Positions 1 to 8,210 of a DNA stretch of 64,000 nucleotides are shown here, one piece after another. Location: the NCBI GenBank assembly GCA_041396125.1, contig JAWKZG010000012.1, positions 62,001 through 126,000 of the forward strand, read 5' to 3'. Numbering within the stretch: position 1 is the stretch's first letter; the number at the start of each line of letters is the position of its first letter. The notes under the pieces are model-generated. The model saw nothing but the letters and a program-made list of their open reading frames with translations. It was not told the origin of the DNA and ran no database searches. A program made the translations under genes and the position numbers. The DNA comes from JAWKZG01 sp041396125. GTDB taxonomy: Bacteria > Pseudomonadota > Gammaproteobacteria > Competibacterales > Competibacteraceae.

Positions 1-1370
1 AGCGGTTGATGTTGCGCGCCCGGGTATCCAGTGTTTTGCGGCGCTTTCTGGATGAGCACGGGTTTCTCGATATTGAAACGCCGATGCTGACGAAAGCCAC
101 ACCGGAAGGCGCGCGCGATTATCTGGTTCCCAGCCGTACCCATCCCGGCAGCTTTTTCGCCTTGCCGCAATCGCCGCAACTGTTCAAGCAGCTGCTGATG
201 ATGGCAGGCTATGACCGCTATTATCAGATCGTACGCTGTTTTCGTGACGAAGACCTGCGCGCTGATCGCCAGCCGGAATTCACCCAGCTGGATATCGAAA
301 CCACGTTCATGAACGAGGCCGAGATTACCGGGCTGGTGGAAGTCATGATCCGCCGCCTGTTTAGTGAGGTGCTCGAAGTCGAACTGCCCGATCCTTTCCC
401 GCGCATGCCTTTTGCCGAGGCTATGCATCGTTTCGGCTCCGACAAACCGGATCTGCGTATCCCGCTGGAGCTGGTGGAATTGTCGGATGTTATGGGTGAG
501 GTTGATTTCAAAGTATTCGCTGGTCCCGCCCAGGATCCGCAAGGCCGGGTGGTTGCATTACGGGTGCCGCAGGGTGGTGCCCGGCTGACCCGTAAAGAAA
601 TCGATGGCTATGCCGATTTTGTTGCCCGCTACGGTGCCAAGGGGCTGGCTTATATCAAAGTGAATGATAAAGCTGCCGGGCGTGAGGGTTTGCAGTCGCC
701 GATTATCAAGTTTCTGCCGGATGCCGTGCTGAACGACATTCTGACGCGCACTGAGGCCGAAAATAACGACTTGATATTTTTCGGCGCGGATAAAGCCAAG
801 GTGGTCAACGATGCGATGGGGGCATTACGGGTCGAACTCGGTTATAAACTGGAGCTGGTGCAGGGTGATTGGGCACCGCTGTGGGTGACTGATTTCCCGA
901 TGTTCGAATGGGACGAGCGCGAAAAACGCTGGGCCGCCATGCACCATCCCTTTACCTCGCCCAATCTGACCGATCCGGCCGCGCTGCTGGCTGATCCTGG
1001 TGGTACCACTGCGCGGGCTTACGATATGGTCTTGAATGGCACCGAACTGGGTGGCGGCTCAGTGCGTATTTTTCAGCAGGAGATGCAATCGGCGGTATTC
1101 GATCTGTTGGGTATCGGCGAGGAAGAGGCACGGGTCAAATTCGGCTTTCTGCTGGATGCGCTGAAATTCGGCTGCCCGCCGCATGGTGGTATCGCTTTTG
1201 GGTTGGATCGGTTGATCATGCTGATGGCAGGTGCAAAATCCATCCGTGATGTGATCGCCTTCCCGAAAACCCAGACGGCGGCCTGCTTGATGACCCAGGC
1301 GCCCGCCGAGGTCAGTGAGGCCCAGCTGAAGGAATTGTCGATCCGACTGCGCCTGCCGCAGCAAAACTGA
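1..1370 (+). CDS. aspS: Aspartyl-tRNA synthetase, 5'-truncated by window edge
   Basis: Class II aspartyl-tRNA synthetase, which charges tRNA-Asp in the cytoplasm. About 455 residues are visible; bacterial AspRS is near 590, so the N-terminal anticodon-binding OB domain lies upstream of the window and the reading frame is open to the edge. Visible class II signatures are the motif 2 segment FRDEDLRADRQPEFTQ, the GAD-type insertion in the middle and the motif 3 segment GIAFGLDRL near the C-terminus. The flipping-loop segment ATPEGARDYLVPSR is typical of bacterial AspRS. Whether it is a discriminating or a non-discriminating (Asp/Asn) enzyme cannot be decided here. The next gene is 435 bp away, so aspS probably ends its transcription unit. 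Confidence 0.97.
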   Translation, partial: RLMLRARVSSVLRRFLDEHGFLDIETPMLTKATPEGARDYLVPSRTHPGSFFALPQSPQLFKQLLMMAGYDRYYQIVRCFRDEDLRADRQPEFTQLDIETTFMNEAEITGLVEVMIRRLFSEVLEVELPDPFPRMPFAEAMHRFGSDKPDLRIPLELVELSDVMGEVDFKVFAGPAQDPQGRVVALRVPQGGARLTRKEIDGYADFVARYGAKGLAYIKVNDKAAGREGLQSPIIKFLPDAVLNDILTRTEAENNDLIFFGADKAKVVNDAMGALRVELGYKLELVQGDWAPLWVTDFPMFEWDEREKRWAAMHHPFTSPNLTDPAALLADPGGTTARAYDMVLNGTELGGGSVRIFQQEMQSAVFDLLGIGEEEARVKFGFLLDALKFGCPPHGGIAFGLDRLIMLMAGAKSIRDVIAFPKTQTAACLMTQAPAEVSEAQLKELSIRLRLPQQN

Positions 1371-1446
1371 CCTTCAGCGACACCCTTATAAACGCCCTGT
1401 AAGCGCTGTTAGCGCATCATTTTCCAACATCTGCAGGGCAACCTGA

Positions 1447-1492
1447 GCAGGGATGTGACGATTTCTGTCATATCCCTGCGATGGAAATCGTC
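1447..1492 (+). terminator. Overlapping, mutually exclusive hairpins after aspS
   Basis: A 13-bp inverted repeat pairs 1447-1459 with 1467-1479 (one G-U pair, 7-nt loop). A second perfect 9-bp repeat pairs 1457-1465 with 1484-1492 and is followed by GTTTTACTCTTT. They share bases 1457-1459 and cannot form together. The second, with its T-rich tail, is the better candidate for an aspS terminator, though its 18-nt loop is long. Confidence 0.4.
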
Positions 1493-1664
1493 GTTTTACT
1501 CTTTCCCCTACTCCTCCTGAAGCCTATGACAAGGGCTGTGAACCTTGTGTCAGGTGTCATGAATGATGACAGTTGTTCAGCTTTCTTAACAATTCCATAA
1601 AAACTATAAAAATCATTTAGATATAATAATTTTACTAGCTGTTTCAAAGTGCCTTTGTGTTATC

Positions 1665-1680
1665 TGGCACGCGCCCTGCG
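1665..1680 (+). promoter_or_regulatory. Sigma-54-like -24/-12 promoter
   Basis: TGGCACGCGCCCTGCG has the GG and GC dinucleotides exactly 10 bp apart and an intact TGGCACG -24 half; the -12 half is CTGCG instead of TTGCA. It would start a transcript near 1692, about 115 nt before the gene at 1806. The rest of the 1371-1805 gap holds the hairpins listed above, an AT-rich stretch with a TATAAT at 1622-1627 lacking a good -35, and no convincing gene. Confidence 0.4.
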
Positions 1681-1805
1681 ATGTGTTTCCCCAGTAATTT
1701 TCGACAACCTGCTAACAAGCTTGTATAGGTCCTAACAGATAGCACCAGGCTTGAACAGGCGAACAACTGACAGCGTCAACAGTATATGGACTGGGGAATT
1801 AAGAA

Positions 1806-2336
1806 ATGAAAAATTTAAATCTGAAAAACAACGTATTTGCCTTGGGTGTTGTGATGAGCAGCTTGTCCCCGGTGTTAGCTCAGGCAGAAATATCGCCGAC
1901 CACGTACGAAGTTGGTAAATTCGCGACACAGGCGCTCAATGAAACCCGCCAGGATTTACTGACGAAACAAGGCCTGTTGAATGCTCCGTTAGGAATAGAT
2001 CGCCTGGTAGGGTTGGAAGAGCGCGGCTATGATTATGCCTATACGCTGACCGGCGCTGTCATTGATCTCATTGGCGGCGAGCTGATCTGTATTCTGGATG
2101 GCCGCTACAAAATAAACGATGCGCGTTATGATGAGCAAACCGATACCATGCTGACTGACTTTAAACTGGATGAATCGCAGTCAAATGTTATCTGCCAGGA
2201 TTTCACAGCGGGTGCCAGTGAAGCCAGCTGCTCTATCCGCCACGGCGCAAAAAGAGTGGGCTACTCCGGCGGTAATGTCTCGGTTTTCCAGAATATGTGC
2301 GTCGAGCAGTTAGTCGACGTGGTTACCGCCTCGTAA
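1806..2336 (+). CDS. Exported protein of unknown function
   Basis: 176 residues; family not recognised. The N-terminus is a signal peptide: basic start (MKNLNLKNN), hydrophobic core, and a likely cut after AQA near residue 27. The mature part of about 150 residues is predicted to be periplasmic or secreted and has four cysteines (in LICIL, VICQD, ASCSI and NMCVE), an even number that could form two disulfides. The start has a GGGGA sequence 8-9 nt upstream. It is a single-gene unit: a sigma-54-like site lies in the long leader, and a hairpin plus a terminator follow. No catalytic motif was seen. Confidence 0.75.
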   Translation: MKNLNLKNNVFALGVVMSSLSPVLAQAEISPTTYEVGKFATQALNETRQDLLTKQGLLNAPLGIDRLVGLEERGYDYAYTLTGAVIDLIGGELICILDGRYKINDARYDEQTDTMLTDFKLDESQSNVICQDFTAGASEASCSIRHGAKRVGYSGGNVSVFQNMCVEQLVDVVTAS

Positions 2337-2360
2337 GAAATTCAGCGGGTCACTCGCCTA

Positions 2361-2386
2361 TTGTTCGTACGGAAATATACGGACAA
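2361..2386 (+). other. Stem-loop after exported-protein gene
   Basis: Nine bases at 2361-2369 pair with 2378-2386 with one G-U pair and an 8-nt loop. There is no T-run, so it may be a 3'-end stabilising structure just ahead of the true terminator at 2399-2430. Confidence 0.4.
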
Positions 2387-2398
2387 CAAAGGCTTAAG

Positions 2399-2430
2399 AA
2401 AGCGGTGTGCTCTATGAGCTGCCGCTTTTT
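2399..2430 (+). terminator. Rho-independent terminator
   Basis: AAAGCGG (2399-2405) pairs with CCGCTTT (2422-2428), with an inner GCTC/GAGC stem, and runs into TTTTT. It ends the transcript of the gene at 1806-2336. Confidence 0.7.
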
Positions 2431-2513
2431 CATTTCCGGCTATTCTTAAAGACCCAAACTATACGGGGATTCCCGGTCTAAACATTGAGTTATCACGTAT
2501 AGAGACTTGATGT

Positions 2514-3044
2514 ATGCGAGCACAGGAGCCATCAGGGCAGTCCGCACAGAAAAAGACAGGCCAGTTCATGCTATATGGGGCCTGGTTGCTGCTGCTGGTA
2601 CTGTTAAGCCTGTTTTTTCAAAAATGGCTGGATTCCGAGCGTGATCCAAATCGCAATCTGGCGGTCATCAGCAGCGATGGCCCGCGTGAAGTGGTGCTGA
2701 AACGGGCTCGCGGCGGTCACTATGTCGCGCCCGGTTTCATCAACGGTGAACCGGTAAACTTTCTGGTCGACACCGGCGCGACCGATGTCAATATCCCGCA
2801 GTCAGTGGCCGCCCGAATCGGTTTAAAGCGGGGCTATCCGCAATCCGCGCATACCGCCAACGGCACTATCACTGTGTACGATACCGTGGCCGACGAGGTT
2901 CGTTTAGGCAATATCGTGCTGCACAATGTCGCGGCCAGTATCAACCCGCATATGCTGGGCGATACCGTTTTGCTGGGCATGAGTTTCATGAAGCACCTGG
3001 AGCTGGTGCAAAAGAACGATACTCTGACAATCCGGCAGGATTAA
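2514..3044 (+). CDS. Membrane-anchored retropepsin-like aspartic protease
   Basis: 176 residues of the clan AA family with a DTGA motif (the TIGR02281 type). One membrane segment lies at about residues 18-37, followed by a periplasmic-side domain with VDTGATD around residue 86, where Asp86 is the predicted catalytic aspartate; such single-lobe proteases work as dimers. The downstream half keeps the hydrophobic LLGMSFM segment that corresponds to the second psi-loop of retropepsins. Substrates of this bacterial family are not established. The ATG at 2514 is used; an ATG at 2510 is in another frame. The acyltransferase at 3133 follows after 88 bp, but nothing links their functions. Confidence 0.85.
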   Translation: MRAQEPSGQSAQKKTGQFMLYGAWLLLLVLLSLFFQKWLDSERDPNRNLAVISSDGPREVVLKRARGGHYVAPGFINGEPVNFLVDTGATDVNIPQSVAARIGLKRGYPQSAHTANGTITVYDTVADEVRLGNIVLHNVAASINPHMLGDTVLLGMSFMKHLELVQKNDTLTIRQD

Positions 3045-3132
3045 GCCTCTCGATTTCCTCTTTCTGACATGAATTTTGTTTTCGATTTTAAAAAGTGCCA
3101 CGATGGGTCATTTTTAAATCAGACCTGAAGGC

Positions 3133-4257
3133 ATGCAAAGTCAGAATATCAATTACCTGCCCGGCCTGGATCATTTGCGCGGTTTCGCTGCGTTATTGAT
3201 TGTGTGCTACCACGGCGTCCACCTGATCGGTTACCCACTGCGTTACGGCGAGCCGTTTGCGCCAGCCAGACTGCTGGAAAACTGGCCACAGACAGCGAAC
3301 CCTATCGGTGCCTTAATCTTCGAAGGGCATACGGCTGTGGCACTGTTTCTGGTGCTGAGTGGCTTTATCTTTACGTATGGATCGCTGCATAAAACGATTA
3401 TTTATCATCGTTTTATTATTAACCGGTTGCTGCGCACCTATCCCCTGTTTGTTTTGCTGTTACTGACGGGCGCATTCGCCTTTCCTGACCGGTTTGACTT
3501 CACCGCTTTAGTGCAGACGCTGCTGGGGTTTGGCAATGCACAAGGGGCGATGGATCTGGGTTCGTTTTCAGCGATGTTCTGGGCGATTGCGGTGGAATGG
3601 CAGTTTTATCTGGTTTTTCCATTATTACTGATCATTTTCCGACGCGATGGTCCTTTGCTGCTGCTGGGCCTGATCGCGGTCTTTACCCTGTTGCGCAGTC
3701 TGGCCTGGCTGGAAGGTGCAAACATCCGCGATCTGGCCTATTGGACCATCATCGGGCGCATGGATCAGTTTCTGCTCGGTATGCTGGCGGCCTATGCATA
3801 TTCGCACGGGGTTCTGTCTGCGGTCAGGCGTGGCGTGAGCTGGTTACTATTGCTAATAGCGCTCGGACTGGCTATTGGCATGTTATACGGATTTCATCAG
3901 GCGGGTGGCTGGCCGGTAAGCGCTGGCTGGAAGATCATCTGGCCAACGCTGGAAGGACTCAGCTGGGCCGGTGTTATTCTGACCTATCTGCGCGCCAGTC
4001 AGTATTTACCCGCTCGCCTGTCGTATTGGCTGACTTTGCCGGGATTGATCAGTTATTCATTGTATTTATTGCATTTCAGCGTGATGTCAGTGCTGGTCAA
4101 ACAGCAATGGTTCAGTACTTTCGGGTTGCCGCCAACCTCGGCTGCACTACTGAATACTCTGCTCTGGTTGCCGCTGATCTGCGCACTGGCGACCCTGACC
4201 TACCACTGTGTGGAAAAGCCATTTCTGCGGCTGCGGCTGTCATATCACCGGATTTAA
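3133..4257 (+). CDS. Acyltransferase family 3 (OafA/YrhL-like) membrane protein
   Basis: 374 residues, strongly hydrophobic, with about ten predicted membrane segments. The N-terminal motif GLDHLRGFAALLIVCYHG carries the family's conserved Arg and His (His27). The family transfers acetyl or other acyl groups to sugars of lipopolysaccharide, exopolysaccharide or peptidoglycan at the membrane. No C-terminal SGNH domain is fused, unlike in some homologues. There are no sugar-biosynthesis genes nearby, so the acceptor cannot be inferred. GAAGG lies directly before the ATG, closer than usual, so the start is less certain than the frame. Confidence 0.85.
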   Translation: MQSQNINYLPGLDHLRGFAALLIVCYHGVHLIGYPLRYGEPFAPARLLENWPQTANPIGALIFEGHTAVALFLVLSGFIFTYGSLHKTIIYHRFIINRLLRTYPLFVLLLLTGAFAFPDRFDFTALVQTLLGFGNAQGAMDLGSFSAMFWAIAVEWQFYLVFPLLLIIFRRDGPLLLLGLIAVFTLLRSLAWLEGANIRDLAYWTIIGRMDQFLLGMLAAYAYSHGVLSAVRRGVSWLLLLIALGLAIGMLYGFHQAGGWPVSAGWKIIWPTLEGLSWAGVILTYLRASQYLPARLSYWLTLPGLISYSLYLLHFSVMSVLVKQQWFSTFGLPPTSAALLNTLLWLPLICALATLTYHCVEKPFLRLRLSYHRI

Positions 4258-4274
4258 TACCATAAAAGCATGCT

Positions 4275-4300
4275 GTCATTCCCGCGCAGGTGGAATCCAG
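4275..4300. repeat. Single REP-like palindromic element
   Basis: GTCATTCCCGCGCAGGTGGAATCCAG resembles one degenerate copy of the dispersed palindromes found in many proteobacteria (ATTCC ... GGAAT ends). Only one copy was noticed in the window. Confidence 0.35.
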
Positions 4301-4422
4301 CAACGCGCCAGAAGCAGCAGGAAACAAAACGGTTAAACCTTGACCTGTCGCAAAGCCGGTACTGCTGTAAACTGACATAGTAGTAATAAGCGTATTAATT
4401 TATAACTGAACAGGAATATTGA

Positions 4423-4674
4423 ATGTTAGGCGAAAAACACGATTTGCATCATGAATTTCCCGAATACGAGCAATTGATCCACGATTTGAAAACGAGCGAT
4501 GCGCATTTCGCACGCCTGTTTGAGGAATACCATACGGTCGAGCACGAAGTCCGCCGGATCGAAGAGGAAGTCGAAGTCAGATCTGATGATTATGTTGAGG
4601 ATTTGAAGAAAAAACGCCTGCTACTTAAAGACCAGCTGTATCACATGTTATTGCAGGCCGACAAACCGGCTTAA
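4423..4674 (+). CDS. YdcH-like DUF465 small protein
   Basis: 83 residues, highly charged and almost entirely helical. The family pattern is a conserved FPEYEQLIHDLK-type N-terminus, a middle FARLFEEYHTVEHEVRRIE helix and a C-terminal KKKRLLLKDQLYHML helix. The function of DUF465 proteins is not established; they are cytoplasmic helical hairpins. AGGAA lies 7 nt before the ATG. It is a single gene ending at a strong hairpin shared with the convergent glsA. Confidence 0.9.
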   Translation: MLGEKHDLHHEFPEYEQLIHDLKTSDAHFARLFEEYHTVEHEVRRIEEEVEVRSDDYVEDLKKKRLLLKDQLYHMLLQADKPA

Positions 4675-4690
4675 GCCGGAGGTACACGCC

Positions 4691-4719
4691 GGTGTCGGGG
4701 CGTTTAACACTCCGACACC
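4691..4719. terminator. Hairpin between convergent ydcH-like gene and glsA
   Basis: GGTGTCGG (4691-4698) pairs perfectly with CCGACACC (4712-4719). There is no long T-run on either side; its position between two gene ends suggests a bidirectional terminator or mRNA end. Confidence 0.45.
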
Positions 4720-4744
4720 ACCCCGAAAATTGATAACCCGGCTA

Positions 4745-5656
4745 TCAAAAAATCGACAGGCCGGTTTTGGCCGCAAATAATTCCAGCGCCCGCATACCGG
4801 CCAGTGAATTGCCCGAGGGTCCCAGCCCCGGCGACCACACGCACAGGCTGAGCCGATCCGGCACGACCGCTACGATACCGCCCCCTACTCCGCTTTTGCA
4901 GGGCAGGCCGATCAAAAACGCGAATTCACCCGCAGCATCGTAAGTGCCACAGGTCAGCATCAGTGCATTAATGCGACGGGCCTGACGCTCGCTCACAATA
5001 CGTTCATCTGTGCGCGGATTAACCCCGTCATGGCATAAAAAGCTGCAGGCGCGGGCCAGTTGCTGGCAGTTCATGCTGATCGAACATTGGTGGAAATACA
5101 CATCCAGCACGTCCGCTACGGCATTGTCCAGCTTGCCAAAGCTTTTGATAAAATTCGCCAGTGCGACATTGCGAAATCCCGTAGCAGCTTCTGACGCGGC
5201 AACTTCTTCATCGAACCCGACCGGTTCCCCACATAGCGCGGACACCAGCGCCAGGATATCGGTCTTGGCGTCTTTGCAGTGACTGACCAGCCGGTCGGCG
5301 ACGGCAATAGCACCGGCGTTAATGAACGGATTACGCGGTACGCCGTGCTCGTGCTCCAGCTGTACCAGGGAATTGAATGGATCGCCCGACGGCTCACGCC
5401 CGATCCGTTCCCATAACTTTTCGCCGATCAGCTGCATGGCCAGACTCAGGGTAAATACCTTGGACACACTCTGGATCGAAAACGGCGTCAGGGCAGCGCC
5501 GGCGCAGGCTTCTTCACCATCAACGGTGCGCAGTGCGATCCCGAATTGATCCGCCGGCACCCGCGCCAGTGCCGGAATATAGCTGGCTACCCTGCCCTGC
5601 CCGACTAAAGGGCGGGCTTCCGTGACGATGCTGTCCAGAACCGACTGTAAAGACAT
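4745..5656 (-). CDS. glsA: Glutaminase A
   Basis: 303 residues, the usual length of bacterial glutaminase A. It hydrolyses glutamine to glutamate and ammonia in the cytoplasm and is structurally related to serine beta-lactamases. The Ser-x-x-Lys catalytic pair is in FSIQSVSKVF, and the family segments NPFINAGAI and SGVGGGI are present. CAGGAG 5-6 nt before the ATG supports the start. Single gene, divergent from the hypF region. E. coli homologues are linked to acid resistance; nothing here tests that. Confidence 0.95.
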   Translation of the reverse strand: MSLQSVLDSIVTEARPLVGQGRVASYIPALARVPADQFGIALRTVDGEEACAGAALTPFSIQSVSKVFTLSLAMQLIGEKLWERIGREPSGDPFNSLVQLEHEHGVPRNPFINAGAIAVADRLVSHCKDAKTDILALVSALCGEPVGFDEEVAASEAATGFRNVALANFIKSFGKLDNAVADVLDVYFHQCSISMNCQQLARACSFLCHDGVNPRTDERIVSERQARRINALMLTCGTYDAAGEFAFLIGLPCKSGVGGGIVAVVPDRLSLCVWSPGLGPSGNSLAGMRALELFAAKTGLSIF

Positions 5657-5703
5657 AACTGCTCCTGCTGGGTGATAAACTGATCAGCATTCATTGTAGG
5701 TAA

Positions 5704-5718
5704 TCCTGGAGACCAGGA
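5704..5718 (+). promoter_or_regulatory. Hairpin covering the ribosome site of a micro-ORF
   Basis: TCCTGG (5704-5709), loop AGA, CCAGGA (5713-5718) form a perfect 6-bp hairpin that contains the GGAG sequence and ends one base before the ATG at 5720. It could hide the start site of the micro-ORF. Confidence 0.3.
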
Positions 5719-5719
5719 C

Positions 5720-5806
5720 ATGAGTTATTACCGCGCTGTTCTGGACAATAATCCGGCGTTACTGTCCTGTGCCTGTGTTGCCTGGTCCAGCCGTGAGCGG
5801 ACGTAA
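5720..5806 (+). CDS. Possible 28-residue micro-ORF upstream of hypF
   Basis: An open frame of 28 codons (starting MSYYRAVLDNN, with a CAC cysteine pair near residues 17-19) has an ATG with GGAG 8 nt upstream, and ends 10-20 nt before the hypF start. It could be a leader peptide, a remnant of a lost gene or chance. No homology was recognised. Confidence 0.2.
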   Translation: MSYYRAVLDNNPALLSCACVAWSSRERT

Positions 5807-5816
5807 TCCTGCCTGA

Positions 5817-8210
5817 GTGCCGACTATGTCTGTTTTTTCTCACGATGCGGGTGTTTATGCGGGCGAATTAATCCGCGTTCGCGGTCTGGTGCAAGGCGTC
5901 GGTTTCCGGCCTGCGGTATGGCGGCTGGCCGGCGAGCTGCACCTGCAGGGTGAGGTGCTGAATGACGGGGCGGGCGTGCTGATCAAGGTCTGGGGCGAAC
6001 AAGACCGGATTGATGCCTTATGCCAGCGCCTGCTGGCGAACCCGCCGCCACTGGCGCGAATCGATGCTATCGAACGCCAACCTGATCCGCAGCCACCGAC
6101 CCAGGAAGGGTTTCATATCCGTGCCAGCCAGGGTGGTGCTGTGCTGACGGGTGTGGTGGCGGATGCTGCGACCTGTCCGGCTTGTGTGCGCGAAATCTTC
6201 GACCCGGCTGAACGTCGCTATCGTTATCCGTTTGCCAACTGTACCCACTGCGGGCCACGGCTCAGTATTCTGCAGGCGATACCGTATGACCGCAGCACTA
6301 CCAGTATGGCGGACTTTACGCTGTGTCCGGCCTGTCAGGCCGAATACGAGTCGCCCGCCGACCGGCGTTTTCACGCCCAGCCGATCGCTTGTCCGGTCTG
6401 CGGTCCGCAACTCTGGCTGGAAGATAGTCAGGGCCAGCGGCTAACGGTAAGTGACCCCATCGAACACGCTAATGCCTGGCTGGCTGCCGGCAAAATTCTC
6501 GCTATCAAGGGGATCGGTGGTTTTCATCTGGTCTGTGACGCCAGTCAGCCGGCTGTGGTCGATGAGTTACGCCGTCGCAAACAGCGTGCTGCCAAACCGT
6601 TTGCGCTGATGGCGCGTGATATGGCGGTAATACGGACTTACTGCACAGTGAATGGCACCGAGGAAAAGCTGCTGCGCGATCCCGCTGCGCCAATCGTACT
6701 GTTGCGGGCTGCCCATGCCCGGCGATGGCCAAAACAATTGGCGAACGGGATTGCGCCAGGACAGAACACCTTGGGTTTTATGCTGCCGTACAGCCCACTG
6801 CATCATCTGCTGCTGGCCGACTGGAATACGCCTCTGCTGATGACCAGCGGCAATGGCAGTGGCCAGCCACAGTGCAGTGCCAATGAGCAGGCCCGGACTG
6901 AACTGGCCGGCTTGGCCGATGGTTTTTTACTGCATGATCGCGCCATTATCAATCAACTGGATGACTCGGTAGCACGGGTGGTGGCAGGCGTACCACGGTT
7001 ACTGCGTCGGGCGCGTGGTTATGCCCCCATGCCACTGCGGCTGCCGCCGGGTTTTGAGGCTGCCCCCGAGCTGATCGCGCTGGGCGGCGAATGGAAAGCC
7101 GCTTTTTGTCTGCTCAGTCATGGACAGGCGATCATGTCGCAGCATCTGGGGGATCTGGAGGAGGTACGCACGCTGGAAGCGTATCGCCGCACGCTGGCCC
7201 TGTACGCCGATATTTTCCGGCATCAGCCCAAACTGCGGGTGGTGGATCAGCATCCGGCGTATCTATCCAGCCAGCTCGGGCGAGACTTCTGCGCCGAGGA
7301 CGGTTTAGAGCTGGTCGAAGTGCAGCACCACCATGCCCATATTGCTGCCTGTCTGGCCGATAACGCCTGGCCGCTTGAGGCGGGGGCAGTGCTCGGCGTG
7401 GCGCTGGACGGACTGGGGTATGGCGCTGACGGTACGCTCTGGGGCGGTGAGTGGCTGCGGCTGGACTATCGTTACTGCCAGCGGCTGGCGCGGCTTAAAC
7501 CGGTGCCTCTGCTGGGTGGCGCTCAGGCTATTCGGCAGCCCTGGCGGATGGCTTACGCGCATTTGCGGGCGCTGGGCTGGCCGCGCATTGTCAGCGAATT
7601 CGGCCAGTTGGACAGTATTGCTTATCTGCAGCGCAAACCGCTGCATACTCTGGAGGCGATGTGCGTGCGCGGTCTTAACGTGCCGTTAAGCAGTTCCTGC
7701 GGACGTTTGTTCGACGCGGTTGCGGCACTGCTGGGCATCTGCCGCGACGGTATCAGCTACGAGGGCCAGGCCGCTATCGAGCTGGAAGCACTGGCGGACG
7801 ATGACCCTGGAGCGTATCCCTTTGCGGTCGCTACCGGCAATGATTTGCTGGAACTTGATCCTGCGCCACTCTGGCAGGCCATACTGCTTGATCTGCGTGC
7901 GGCAGTGCCGACAGCGACCATCGCCGCGCGTTTTCATAACGGTCTGGTAACGGCGGTGGCGGAACTGTGCGGGCAACTGGCGCACACGCAGTGTTTAACA
8001 ACAGTCGCGCTGTCCGGTGGTGTATTCCAGAACGCGCGGCTGCTGAGCGCCGTCGAAACCGCGCTGCAAACACGCGGATTACGGGTACTGAGCCATCATC
8101 AGGTGCCTGCCAATGATGGCGGTCTGGCACTGGGACAGGCACTGATTGCAGCCGCCCGAAGCCTGCCTCAAGCTACCTCTGATACTAACGATTCACCTTA
8201 TGGCAATTGA
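5817..8210 (+). CDS. hypF: Carbamoyltransferase HypF
   Basis: 797 residues. HypF makes the carbamoyl adduct that becomes the CN ligands of [NiFe]-hydrogenase, using carbamoyl phosphate and ATP and passing the group to the HypE C-terminus. Domains in order: acylphosphatase (about 18-104, with RVRGLVQGVGFRPAV), two CxxC-x18-CxxC zinc fingers (Cys120/123/142/145 and Cys170/173/192/195), a YrdC-like domain (about 205-390) and a Kae1-like C-terminal domain with VQHHHAHIAAC and ALSGGVFQN. All key cysteines are present, so it looks functional. The listed start is GTG; the ATG three codons on (5826) is equally likely. No other hyp or hydrogenase gene is in the window. Its 3' end overlaps the convergent cytochrome gene by 26 bp. 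Confidence 0.96.
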   Translation: MPTMSVFSHDAGVYAGELIRVRGLVQGVGFRPAVWRLAGELHLQGEVLNDGAGVLIKVWGEQDRIDALCQRLLANPPPLARIDAIERQPDPQPPTQEGFHIRASQGGAVLTGVVADAATCPACVREIFDPAERRYRYPFANCTHCGPRLSILQAIPYDRSTTSMADFTLCPACQAEYESPADRRFHAQPIACPVCGPQLWLEDSQGQRLTVSDPIEHANAWLAAGKILAIKGIGGFHLVCDASQPAVVDELRRRKQRAAKPFALMARDMAVIRTYCTVNGTEEKLLRDPAAPIVLLRAAHARRWPKQLANGIAPGQNTLGFMLPYSPLHHLLLADWNTPLLMTSGNGSGQPQCSANEQARTELAGLADGFLLHDRAIINQLDDSVARVVAGVPRLLRRARGYAPMPLRLPPGFEAAPELIALGGEWKAAFCLLSHGQAIMSQHLGDLEEVRTLEAYRRTLALYADIFRHQPKLRVVDQHPAYLSSQLGRDFCAEDGLELVEVQHHHAHIAACLADNAWPLEAGAVLGVALDGLGYGADGTLWGGEWLRLDYRYCQRLARLKPVPLLGGAQAIRQPWRMAYAHLRALGWPRIVSEFGQLDSIAYLQRKPLHTLEAMCVRGLNVPLSSSCGRLFDAVAALLGICRDGISYEGQAAIELEALADDDPGAYPFAVATGNDLLELDPAPLWQAILLDLRAAVPTATIAARFHNGLVTAVAELCGQLAHTQCLTTVALSGGVFQNARLLSAVETALQTRGLRVLSHHQVPANDGGLALGQALIAAARSLPQATSDTNDSPYGN

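Noticed and set aside
1622..1627. TATAAT as the main promoter of the exported-protein gene
   Set aside because: No acceptable -35 hexamer at 16-18 bp; the stretch is simply AT-rich. The sigma-54-like site is the better candidate.
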